A stretch of 9,806 nucleotides of DNA from CAZQCJ01 sp964591885 (GTDB taxonomy: Bacteria; Patescibacteriota; Microgenomatia; PFEM01; JAPLYW01). The notes beneath the pieces are model-generated. The model was not told where the DNA came from and searched no databases. It saw nothing but the letters and a program-made list of their open reading frames with translations. The translations under genes and the position numbers were made by a program. Location of the stretch: positions 1 through 9,806 of the forward strand of contig CAZQCJ010000027.1 of the NCBI GenBank assembly GCA_964591885.1, in the 5' to 3' direction. This document shows, piece by piece, positions 1-5,786 of the stretch (positions are counted from its first letter, which is position 1; each line of letters opens with the position of its first letter).

Positions 1-1118
1 AAAAAAGTATGACTGACTGTTTGCTCTTGGTTGTTTTCATCAAGGTAGCTGGCAGTAACGGTATGCTCGCCGGGCTCAAGATTATCGGGTGGCGACCATT
101 CCCAATTACCTTGACTATCTACTGTAACTGTTCCGGAATAAGTATCTGGAGATTGAATGGTAATTGTCAGAGTTTTTCCAGCTGGGGCTGTTCCTAAAAT
201 CTCTGGTTTTTGAGTATTGATTTTTTCATTCTGGTCTGGATTGATGATTTTTAATTCTTTATCGGTAGTGGCTGTTGGGGTTGAGCTGGCGGCTGGTGTA
301 TCCTCCAAAGCAAATTTGGAAGATTCGGTTGCCTGATTTTCCATTTGAATTTTTTCTTCTTCTGGAGTTACTTCGGCGATTTTGCGGAAATCAAAATTTT
401 GTCCTAAAGTAATTTTTGGCATCGGGCTATCGTTTTTAGTAGTTGCTACAACTGTTGCTGTTCCCAAAGTTCCGGCTTGGACAAAAATTTCTTCAATCGA
501 AGCTTCTTTATCATAAGAAGCCCAATTTGCCAAATCGGCTGAGCGGATTAAATTTAGAGGAATTACCCAGCTGCCTGAATTTTTAGTTAGAGTTGAGGTG
601 GGACTTGCATTAGCTAAAGAAAGATAAATAATGGCGTTTTCCACTGGTCTGTCGTTTTGATCAACGACAGTTCCGTAGGCAACATCACTGACTGGTGGAT
701 TTTTGGCTGTTTTAGCGGTGGTTACTTGGTAGGGCTGTCCGTTGCTGTCGAAAATTTTCTTGCCAGAGCCGATTTTAAAGAGGTAAGCGGTATTTGGCTT
801 AAGGTTTTTAAGGGTAATATGATGAGTATTGAAATTGTCGGTTTTGCCTGAAAGTTGATCGCGGTCATCAGAAGCGGTGAAGCTAAGATTTTGCTCTACC
901 CCGTATTTAATAAAACCACTAGTTTTATCATCAGTCAACCAAGAGACAGTAAAACTAGTATCGGTAATATTGGTAACCTTAATTTGGTTGGGAGTTAGAG
1001 TTGGTGAAGCTTTTAAAAAAAAATCTGGTCCGTTTTTAATTAAAACAACGCCTCCGGCAATAGCTCCCAAGACCAATAAAAGACCTAAGATAGTGGGTAA
1101 TCTTTTTATCTTTTTCAT
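1..1118 (-). CDS. FN3/Ig-like domain surface protein, C-terminus missing (cut by left edge)
   Basis: An uninterrupted minus-strand frame opens at ATG 1118-1116 and reads 372 codons to the window edge without a stop, so the C-terminus is missing. Residues 1-7 are basic (MKKIKRL) and about 8-27 form one hydrophobic segment, a signal anchor or signal peptide, so the rest should lie outside the membrane. Residues about 42-136 resemble a fibronectin type III domain (ITDTSFTVSW, then LKPNTAYLFKI). Residues about 144-245 start GTVVDQNDRPVENAIIYL, like a carboxypeptidase-regulatory or transthyretin-like fold. A Thr/Ser/Pro/Glu-rich linker spans about 250-290. Residues about 291-372 look like a bacterial Ig-like domain (PEILGTAPAGKTLTI, WEWSPPDNLEPGEHTVTA). 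It starts 4 bases after the preceding gene, so it is probably the distal gene of the pilN-pilO cluster. Role inferred: surface adhesion or cell-envelope structure. No enzymatic motif is seen. The reading frame is firm; the function is a guess. Confidence 0.88.
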   Translation of the reverse strand, partial: MKKIKRLPTILGLLLVLGAIAGGVVLIKNGPDFFLKASPTLTPNQIKVTNITDTSFTVSWLTDDKTSGFIKYGVEQNLSFTASDDRDQLSGKTDNFNTHHITLKNLKPNTAYLFKIGSGKKIFDSNGQPYQVTTAKTAKNPPVSDVAYGTVVDQNDRPVENAIIYLSLANASPTSTLTKNSGSWVIPLNLIRSADLANWASYDKEASIEEIFVQAGTLGTATVVATTKNDSPMPKITLGQNFDFRKIAEVTPEEEKIQMENQATESSKFALEDTPAASSTPTATTDKELKIINPDQNEKINTQKPEILGTAPAGKTLTITIQSPDTYSGTVTVDSQGNWEWSPPDNLEPGEHTVTASYLDENNQEQTVSHTF

Positions 1119-1122
1119 TACT

Positions 1123-1521
1123 TCATTCTAAGATAGCACTTTCAGTACTACCTTGGCTAGATTCAGTTGCTGTCTGGCTTGATTCGTCCGCAGACTCTTG
1201 TGAATTAGCGGTTGGTTCAGTTTCAGGTTCAGTTTCAGGTTCAGTTTCAGGTTCAGTTTCAGGTTCAGTTTCAGGAAGGGCTGAAGGGCTACTAATAGCC
1301 TGATTCATTTCCTCTTCTGAGAAAGTTGAACTGTTTTTCAAAGACTCGATTGTTTCTTGAGGAAGATTAGGGTTAAGGGGGGCTAGTTGTTCTTTCGTAA
1401 CTTTGGTAATAGTTGTTTTAGTTGCTGCCAGCCAAACCTCGAAACCAACCCATGTTAAGATGGTAATTAAGGAAATGATAGTTAGAACTAAAATATCTCT
1501 GCTTAATTTGAATTTTTTCAT
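1123..1521 (-). CDS. small single-pass membrane protein with acidic PETE-repeat tail
   Basis: A 132-aa protein I do not recognise. Residues 1-8 are basic, about 9-32 form one transmembrane helix (ILVLTIISLITILTWVGFEV), and the remainder is hydrophilic. Residues 83-102 are five perfect PETE repeats, followed by a Ser/Gln/Glu/Thr-rich acidic end (NSQESADESSQ...). With the basic N-terminus inside, the acidic tail would be extracellular and probably disordered. It starts 2 bases after the pilO-like stop and ends 4 bases before the FN3 gene, so it is surely co-transcribed with them. It occupies the position pilP holds in Gram-negative pilMNOPQ operons, but I see no lipobox and no PilP-like beta domain, so homology to PilP is not claimed. 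There is no Shine-Dalgarno sequence before the ATG, which suggests translational coupling to pilO. It could be a spacer that carries a complex through the cell wall; this is inference. Confidence 0.85.
   Translation of the reverse strand: MKKFKLSRDILVLTIISLITILTWVGFEVWLAATKTTITKVTKEQLAPLNPNLPQETIESLKNSSTFSEEEMNQAISSPSALPETEPETEPETEPETEPETEPTANSQESADESSQTATESSQGSTESAILE
1214..1273 (-). repeat. five perfect 12-bp tandem repeats coding (PETE)5
   Basis: On the plus strand the 12-base unit ggttcagtttca occurs five times without a mismatch, at 1214-1225, 1226-1237, 1238-1249, 1250-1261 and 1262-1273. Read on the minus strand in the frame of the small membrane protein, each unit encodes four residues, giving PETE five times. 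The copies are identical even at third codon positions, which points to recent expansion by slippage. The unit is a multiple of three, so copy-number change would alter tail length without breaking the frame. Confidence 0.95.
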
Positions 1522-1523
1522 AG

Positions 1524-2147
1524 TTATTGTTTAGTTAAAAACCAAGCTTGGCCATTAAGATTTAAAGATAAAATATTATTGTCGGATTTACCAGTTTGGA
1601 ACGAAAAAGCTTCAATTATAACAATTCTTCTAAGATTTGCTAAATTCGTTAGAAAAATTTTTAAGTTAGAATAATTGCCTAGGGCATTGAAAACAAATTT
1701 GATTTCTTGTTTTTCTTCTTTGCTGTTTTGATTTCCAGCAAGACTGACCTCAGTAAATCTTAAATTGACAATGGCTATTCCTGACTGATGAGCTAAAGTT
1801 TCAAGCTGTTTAGTTAGAAGGGCAATTTCAGCTTTTTGTGGAAGAGCTTCCTCGATTAAAAAGAGATTTGGTTCTATTACCAGGTAATTTTTCTGAGATT
1901 CTGATAAATTGTTAATTTTCTTTTCCAATTCACTGGAAACTATTCTTTGGTCTTTGGTTTGTCTGATAAGTTGAGCAATAGTTTTTAAAGTTGGCCTAAT
2001 GGCGAAAAAGATAAAAAAAGTAATCGTCAATAACGAAAGAATAATGCCCGTATAAACACGCCCTTTTTTGTTTTGATAGAAATGGCTTAAGTCAGTAAAA
2101 TAACGATGGTAACGATGATATTCAGTTTGCCAATTAAAATCTGTCAT
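1524..2147 (-). CDS. pilO: PilO-like type IV pilus alignment protein
   Basis: A 207-aa bitopic protein. Residues 1-29 form a charged cytoplasmic stretch, about 31-50 one transmembrane helix (VYTGIILSLLTITFFIFFAI), and about 52-95 a heptad-like coiled coil. The C-terminal half (about 97-205) alternates short strands and helices (LLTKQLETLAHQSGIAIVNL, then FVFNALGNYSNLKIFLTNL), the layout of the ferredoxin-like fold of PilO/GspM. In PilO the conserved pattern is a long helix, then a pseudo-repeat ending in a small-domain strand such as FxxxGxYxxLxxFLxxL, which is visible here as FNALGNYSNLKIFLTNL. PilO pairs with PilN in the inner-membrane assembly platform of type IV pili. The gene follows the pilN-like gene after 8 bases and precedes the PETE-repeat gene by 2. 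The assignment rests on topology, order and this motif. It could also be an equivalent of a type II secretion GspM. Confidence 0.72.
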   Translation of the reverse strand: MTDFNWQTEYHRYHRYFTDLSHFYQNKKGRVYTGIILSLLTITFFIFFAIRPTLKTIAQLIRQTKDQRIVSSELEKKINNLSESQKNYLVIEPNLFLIEEALPQKAEIALLTKQLETLAHQSGIAIVNLRFTEVSLAGNQNSKEEKQEIKFVFNALGNYSNLKIFLTNLANLRRIVIIEAFSFQTGKSDNNILSLNLNGQAWFLTKQ

Positions 2148-2155
2148 TTGTTTTT

Positions 2156-2713
2156 CTATTCTTTTAATTCAGTAGTTAAGCTAAAAACGGCTCGGCCGAA
2201 TTGTTCTTCGCTGACGATAACCTTCTCAAGAGCCAGATTAGTTAGTTTCTCTTCTTGTTTTAGATTTTGTAAAAAAACCGCAAAAGTTACCTCCGAATCA
2301 GCAATTGCCGTTAAGCTGATATTTCTGTCATTAAGACTGAGATTGGAAAGTTGGATGCCAGCCGGAGTAACTTGGCTAAAAATTCCTAAAATTTTATCAA
2401 CTTCGAGCTGATTTTGTTTCAACCCCTCAATAGTTGAGAGGCGTTTTTGAAGAAAAAGAAAATCTTTTTCGAAATCCGAAGAAGCATTGACAATAGCCTG
2501 TTTTTGCTTAACCGTTTCATTAAGGTTAGTTAGGTCACGGTCTAGTTTAAAACGTGAGAGAAAGGCAATAATAACAATCATTTCGGTGACAATAACAATC
2601 CATCGTCCAACGTTTAACAACCATTTTAAAAAATTGCCGAAACTAGTTTTTTCCCATTCTTCTTGAGGGATAAATTCAATAGCGTCTTTAGGTGTTTTTT
2701 TAAGAGCAGGCAT
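2156..2713 (-). CDS. pilN: PilN-like type IV pilus assembly protein
   Basis: A 185-aa bitopic protein. The N-terminus holds a short cytoplasmic motif, IEFIPQEEW at 12-20, comparable to the INLLP motif by which PilN docks onto cytoplasmic PilM. One transmembrane helix follows (about 37-53, RWIVIVTEMIVIIAFLS), then a coiled coil (about 57-100) and a small alpha/beta domain (about 105-182: ILGIFSQVTPAGIQLSNLSL, ISLTAIADSEVTFAVFLQNL). The length is near the usual 180-200 aa for PilN. The ATG at 2713 has no Shine-Dalgarno sequence; the start was chosen because the motif begins at residue 12 and a promoter lies about 40 bases upstream. The gene heads a tight cluster with the PilO-like gene. The expected upstream pilM is absent: rpsT is there instead. 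The PilN identity is supported by motif, topology and order together rather than by strong residue identity. Confidence 0.75.
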   Translation of the reverse strand: MPALKKTPKDAIEFIPQEEWEKTSFGNFLKWLLNVGRWIVIVTEMIVIIAFLSRFKLDRDLTNLNETVKQKQAIVNASSDFEKDFLFLQKRLSTIEGLKQNQLEVDKILGIFSQVTPAGIQLSNLSLNDRNISLTAIADSEVTFAVFLQNLKQEEKLTNLALEKVIVSEEQFGRAVFSLTTELKE

Positions 2714-2756
2714 AATAACAATAGCGATAAATGATAATAAGTATCTCTTTAAGTTA

Positions 2757-2786
2757 AGTATAGTCGAGACGGAGAAGTTTTGTAAA
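2757..2786 (-). promoter_or_regulatory. sigma-70-type promoter for the pilN-pilO cluster
   Basis: Read on the minus strand, TTTACA (2786-2781) and TATACT (2762-2757) are separated by 18 bases. Each matches the sigma-70 consensus hexamer at five of six positions. The predicted start is near 2750, giving a leader of about 37 bases before the pilN-like ATG. The -35 box begins 5 bases past the rpsT stop codon, and I see no hairpin terminator between the two genes, so read-through from rpsT may add to expression. Confidence 0.6.
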
Positions 2787-2791
2787 GTAGA

Positions 2792-3037
2792 TTAACCTTT
2801 TTTTGTTTTAAGTAATTTATTTAAGCGTGATTTTAAACGGTTGCTTTTATTGGGATGAATTATTTTCTTCTTAGCAGCCCTATCTAAAGAACGAGCTACC
2901 TCATCTAAATTTTTGGGACTCGGGTTCTCCCGCATTTTCTTTAAAGTAGCCTTAACATTTTTTTTAATTTTTTTATTGATGACCGCTCGGCGTTGATCGC
3001 GTCGAAGGGCTTTACGAGATGATTTAAGAACTGGCAT
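2792..3037 (-). CDS. rpsT: 30S ribosomal protein bS20
   Basis: An 81-aa, very basic, all-helical protein with the hallmarks of bS20: an N-terminal run of Lys/Arg (MPVLKSSRKALRRDQRRAVINKK) and the conserved C-terminal signature LDRAAKKKIIHPNKSNRLKSRLNKLL (residues about 51-76). bS20 binds 16S rRNA near the bottom of the 30S subunit and helps early assembly. The family is usually 85-90 aa, so this is slightly short but appears complete. The ATG at 3037 follows a 112-base divergent spacer shared with murJ, and no Shine-Dalgarno sequence is visible before it. The pilN-like gene lies 78 bases downstream on the same strand with its own promoter. The identification is secure. Confidence 0.96.
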   Translation of the reverse strand: MPVLKSSRKALRRDQRRAVINKKIKKNVKATLKKMRENPSPKNLDEVARSLDRAAKKKIIHPNKSNRLKSRLNKLLKTKKG

Positions 3038-3082
3038 AGTTTAAATAAGCTTGTTTTTTTGCAATTTCAAAATAAAATCTCT

Positions 3083-3117
3083 AATTTACAATTTTTAATT
3101 TCCAATTTAAAATTAGA
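3083..3117. repeat. AATTTNN heptamer repeat, five copies
   Basis: Five consecutive 7-base units beginning AATTT (the last AATTA): aatttac, aattttt, aatttcc, aatttaa, aattaga. The block lies in the rpsT-murJ spacer. Its ends also form an inverted pair (ctaattt at 3081-3087 and aaattag at 3110-3116). The units are degenerate but hold an exact 7-base period, which plain AT-richness does not explain well. From memory, similar strings recur in intergenic regions of some Patescibacteria; this was not checked. Confidence 0.6.
3085..3113 (+). promoter_or_regulatory. predicted promoter of murJ
   Basis: TTTACA (3085-3090) and TAAAAT (3108-3113) are separated by exactly 17 bases, and each has five of six consensus positions. 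The predicted start is near 3120, about 30 bases before the murJ ATG. The hexamers lie inside the AATTTNN repeat block, so chance matches in AT-rich sequence are a real risk. Confidence 0.45.
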
Positions 3118-3121
3118 TAAA

Positions 3122-3150
3122 ATTATAACAAAAACATAATTAGCAAACAA
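3122..3150 (-). promoter_or_regulatory. predicted extended -10 promoter of rpsT
   Basis: On the minus strand a perfect TATAAT (3127-3122) is preceded by TG plus one base (extended -10, TGT at 3130-3128). A weak -35, TTGTTT (3150-3145), lies 17 bases upstream. The start would be near 3115, giving a leader of about 78 bases. The -35 touches the first base of the murJ start codon. A second, weaker candidate (TTGAAA 3070-3065, 17 bases, TATTTA 3047-3042) would give an almost leaderless rpsT transcript. Confidence 0.5.
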
Positions 3151-4859
3151 TGGTGAAAAATTTATTCCAACGTAGCTCAAAAATTTTCACTCAACGTCAA
3201 AAGACGATTTTTTCGGCGGCTCTGATTATCATGCTCATGATTGCTGCTTCTCGTTTTTTAGGTTTGGTTCGCAATCGGGTTTTGGCTAATTTCTTCTCAG
3301 TTGACGAACTGGCGATTTACTTTGCCGCTTTTCGTATCCCTGAAGTAATTTTCGAGATTTTAGTTTTTGGTACTTTTTCCTCGGCTTTTATCCCTACTTT
3401 TACTTCTTTTCTTTCTCAGAAGAAAAAAGAAGAGGCTTGGTATACAGCAGCGGTGAGTTTAAATTTTGCTTTTTTAATTTTTCTGGTTTTTGCCATTTTT
3501 ATTTTTATCTCAGCCCCTTTGCTTTATCGAATTATTGCTCCGGGGTTTGATTTAAATCAAACAATGCTTATTGCCTCCTTAGCCCGAATTTTGCTTATAA
3601 CGCAAGGCCTTTTTGTCTTAAGTTATTTTCTGACCAGTGTTTTAGAGTCAATGCAGCGTTTTTTAGTTCCAGCCCTAGCCCCTTTACTTTATAATCTGGG
3701 TATTATTTTAGGGGCTGTTTTTCTAACTTCAAGGTTAGGAATTTATGCCCCGATCATAGGGGCTGTTATGGGCGCCTTTTTACATTTTTTGATTCAATTA
3801 CCCCTAGCTTTAAAGTTAGGTTTTCGTCCTAAATTTTCTTTAAATTTTCATCATAGTGGAGTCAAAGAGATTGGTCATTTGGCTTTACCAAGAGTAGTCG
3901 AGCTTTCTTTTTTGCAATTTGGGAAGATGGGAGAACTTTTTTTAGCTTCATTGGTTTCTACTGCAGCCTTTACTTATTATACTTTTGCTAATTCAATTTC
4001 CCTTTTGCCGATTGGTCTTTTTGGGATGAGTATTGCTAAGGCAGCTTTGCCAACTCTTTCTTACCAGACAGCCCGAAAAGAATTTAAACAGTTCGGTGAA
4101 ACTTTAATTGGTTTAATTAATCAAATTCTTTTTTTTATTCTTCCTTGTGCTGTTTTTCTGGCTGTTTTAAGAATTCCGGTTGTTCGTTTAATTTTTGGGA
4201 CAAGCCGTTTTAGCTGGGATTCTACGGTCCAGACGGGATGGACACTTTCTGCTTTTGCTTTAAGTATTGTCACTCAAGCTTTAATTTATCCTTTAACCCG
4301 AGCTTTTTGGGCTCTTCATAATACTAAAACACCAGTTAAAGTTGCTATTGGTATGATTTTGGGCGAAATGACTCTAGGAGTTCTCTTTATAGTTGTTTTT
4401 AAAATGCCTATCTGGAGTTTAGCCTTGGCTTTTTCCTTAGCTTCTTTTATTCAGGCGATTGTTCTTTTTGTTTTACTTATTCGTTTATTCCCCCAAATTA
4501 ACTGGCAAAGAATAGCAAAAACTTTTTTGAAAATTATTACCGCTGCCTTTGCCTCAGGGGCTTTAATGTTTTTTCTTTTAAAGATTTTAGATCGTTCGGC
4601 TTGGGACAAGCGTCTTTCTTTTCTTCGTTGGGTTGGCTTGAAGCTCCCAACTACTTTTGAGTATTTTGTTTTAGACACTCGTTATACTCTTAATTTAATC
4701 TTACTTACGGTTTTTGTTGCTTTAGTTGGTTTCTTGGCCTATTTATTTTTAAGCTGGCTTTTGCGAGTAGAAGAAGTTACTATTTTGAAAAAATTAGTAG
4801 CTAAACTTAAAAAACCGAAAGTTTTACCCGAAACAATTACTCCTCCTCCTATTGAATGA
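3150..4859 (+). CDS. murJ: MurJ/MviN-family lipid flippase
   Basis: A 569-aa polytopic membrane protein with about 14 hydrophobic helices and a Lys-rich C-terminal tail, belonging to the MOP flippase superfamily. The MurJ N-terminal signature is visible: ASRFLGLVRNRVLANFF (residues 33-49), then FRIPEVIFEILVFGTFSSAFIPTF (61-84). The mid-protein motif IGLFGMSIAKAALPTLS is also present. MurJ moves the peptidoglycan precursor lipid II across the membrane. R35 and R41 match the conserved Arg pair of E. coli MurJ (R18, R24), but by eye the equivalents of D39, R52, R270 and E273 are not charged. Lipid II as substrate is therefore likely but not certain. Length is somewhat above the E. coli protein (511 aa), partly from an insertion near residues 485-510 and the tail. 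No Shine-Dalgarno sequence precedes the ATG. The stop overlaps the next start by four bases (ATGA). Confidence 0.85.
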   Translation: MVKNLFQRSSKIFTQRQKTIFSAALIIMLMIAASRFLGLVRNRVLANFFSVDELAIYFAAFRIPEVIFEILVFGTFSSAFIPTFTSFLSQKKKEEAWYTAAVSLNFAFLIFLVFAIFIFISAPLLYRIIAPGFDLNQTMLIASLARILLITQGLFVLSYFLTSVLESMQRFLVPALAPLLYNLGIILGAVFLTSRLGIYAPIIGAVMGAFLHFLIQLPLALKLGFRPKFSLNFHHSGVKEIGHLALPRVVELSFLQFGKMGELFLASLVSTAAFTYYTFANSISLLPIGLFGMSIAKAALPTLSYQTARKEFKQFGETLIGLINQILFFILPCAVFLAVLRIPVVRLIFGTSRFSWDSTVQTGWTLSAFALSIVTQALIYPLTRAFWALHNTKTPVKVAIGMILGEMTLGVLFIVVFKMPIWSLALAFSLASFIQAIVLFVLLIRLFPQINWQRIAKTFLKIITAAFASGALMFFLLKILDRSAWDKRLSFLRWVGLKLPTTFEYFVLDTRYTLNLILLTVFVALVGFLAYLFLSWLLRVEEVTILKKLVAKLKKPKVLPETITPPPIE

Positions 4860-5734
4860 AAAAAAGAGATTCACATAAACTTGATTTGGTTGCTAAAATT
4901 ATTCGTTTGGAAAAAGAAATTAAGGAAACTCCTTATCATAAAGGGACTGAACACTATATTGGTAAACTCAGAGCTAAAATTGCCAAACTCAAAAAACAAG
5001 ATGAACAATCTCATCAAGGAGGGAGCCGCTTTGGTTTTATCCCTAGAAAAGAAGGCGATGCGACGGTGGTTTTGATCGGTCCTCCTTCAGTAGGGAAATC
5101 AACTCTTTTAAATAAATTAAGCCAGGCTCAAGCTAGGGTGGAACCATGGCCTTTTACTACTTTAAACGTTGTTCCGGGGATGATGGATTATCAGGGGGCA
5201 AAAATTCAAATTTTTGATTTGCCAGGAATTATTAAGGGGGCAGCTGTTGGCATTGGTCGTGGTCGAGAAGTTCTTTCTGCTACCAGGATTGCTGATTTAT
5301 TAATCTTGATGGTTGATGTTAAAAGCAAAAACCAAATAGAAAATATTTTAAAAGAATTAAATCAAGTTGGTGTTAATTTACCAATTCTAATCGTGGTTAA
5401 CAAAATTGATTTAATTGAAAAAACTAGTTCTCAAGGAAAGACAATTCTTATCAGTGCGGAAAATAAAATTGGTCTTGAAGATTTAAAAAAGAAAATATGG
5501 GAAGAATTAAAATTAGTGAGAATTTACCTAAAGAAAAAAGGGCAACAACCTGATTTTGATTCACCTTTGATTTTAAAAGAAGGACAAAAAGTTAAAGATG
5601 CAGTAGAAAAAATTTTCCCAGAAGATAAAGAAATTAAACAGATTTTGCTTTGGGGGCCCTCAGCTCATTTCCCAGGGCAGCAAGTAAGTTTAAATCATCA
5701 ACTTCAAGACAAAGATATCCTTAATTTTAGTTAA
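4856..5734 (+). CDS. DRG-type GTPase with C-terminal TGS domain
   Basis: A 292-aa P-loop GTPase of the Obg/DRG superfamily. All G motifs are present: G1 GPPSVGKS (75-82), G2 Thr in PFTTLNVVPG (99-108), G3 DLPG (121-124), G4 NKID (182-185) and G5 SAE (200-202). The N-terminal helical segment (about 10-50, IRLEKEIKETPYHKGTEHYI, then KLRAKIAKLKKQ) and the sequence IPGII/GRGREVLSATR-like switch II region follow the DRG pattern. Residues 219-292 form a TGS domain (VRIYLKKKGQQPDFDSPLIL ... LLWGPSAHFPGQQVSLNHQL) closely resembling the DRG C-terminus. DRG proteins of archaea and eukaryotes (about 365 aa) bind ribosomes. This one lacks the S5D2L insert they carry between G3 and G4, where only about 57 residues remain here. 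A role in translation or ribosome function is inferred from the family. It is coupled to murJ by ATGA overlap and ends 51 bases before hrcA. Confidence 0.88.
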   Translation: MKKRDSHKLDLVAKIIRLEKEIKETPYHKGTEHYIGKLRAKIAKLKKQDEQSHQGGSRFGFIPRKEGDATVVLIGPPSVGKSTLLNKLSQAQARVEPWPFTTLNVVPGMMDYQGAKIQIFDLPGIIKGAAVGIGRGREVLSATRIADLLILMVDVKSKNQIENILKELNQVGVNLPILIVVNKIDLIEKTSSQGKTILISAENKIGLEDLKKKIWEELKLVRIYLKKKGQQPDFDSPLILKEGQKVKDAVEKIFPEDKEIKQILLWGPSAHFPGQQVSLNHQLQDKDILNFS

Positions 5735-5749
5735 GAGAAAAAATAGTTC

Positions 5750-5778
5750 TTGACAACAATTAGCAGTCATGTTATTTT
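5750..5778 (+). promoter_or_regulatory. heat-shock operon promoter (extended -10)
   Basis: A perfect TTGACA (5750-5755), a 17-base spacer and TATTTT (5773-5778), preceded by TG plus one base (5770-5772, extended -10). This is the best promoter on the plus strand of the window. Transcription should start at about 5784-5787, which coincides with the ATG of hrcA at 5786. It is overlapped by the CIRCE-like operator. Confidence 0.78.
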
Positions 5779-5786
5779 ATTGCTAA
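5760..5786 (+). promoter_or_regulatory. CIRCE-like HrcA operator
   Basis: The consensus CIRCE is TTAGCACTC, 9 bases, GAGTGCTAA. Here TTAGCAGTC (5760-5768), 9 bases (5769-5777) and TATTGCTAA (5778-5786) keep the exact 9-9-9 geometry. The outer six bases of each arm are perfect (TTAGCA and TGCTAA); the inner three bases of each arm no longer pair. It covers the spacer and -10 of the hrcA promoter and its last A is the A of the hrcA start codon. HrcA bound here would block RNA polymerase, giving autoregulated heat-shock control of hrcA-grpE-dnaK-dnaJ. Confidence 0.82.

Noticed and set aside
1214..1273. Short regular repeats considered as a CRISPR array
   Set aside because: Units are 12 bases, directly contiguous with no spacers, and code in frame for PETE.
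2106..2411. Plus-strand open frames opposite pilN, pilO and the FN3 gene (also 9-197, 657-851, 877-1131)
   Set aside because: They are antisense to long coherent minus-strand frames with recognisable domains and correct operon spacing.
2714..2791. Possible intrinsic terminator between rpsT and the pilN-like gene
   Set aside because: No GC-rich hairpin followed by a T run can be seen; the T run near 2798-2804 is the Lys-codon end of rpsT itself.
3042..3070. Second rpsT promoter (TTGAAA, 17, TATTTA on the minus strand) giving a leaderless mRNA
   Set aside because: The -10 is only four bases from the ATG, so the start would fall at or slightly inside the codon; kept only as an alternative to the stronger TATAAT.
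4850..4862. Recoded TGA (Gly) as in Gracilibacteria/Absconditabacteria
   Set aside because: TGA stops end murJ and the 132-aa gene exactly where the next genes begin, and no conserved position in the recognised proteins needs an in-frame TGA.
5735..5749. Possible terminator between the DRG-like gene and hrcA
   Set aside because: Only an A-rich stretch without an inverted repeat; read-through from murJ-DRG into hrcA cannot be excluded.
5750..5785. In-frame TTG start 12 codons upstream of the chosen hrcA start
   Set aside because: The TTG is the first half of a perfect TTGACA -35 box, the added residues do not resemble HrcA, and transcription is predicted to start downstream of it.
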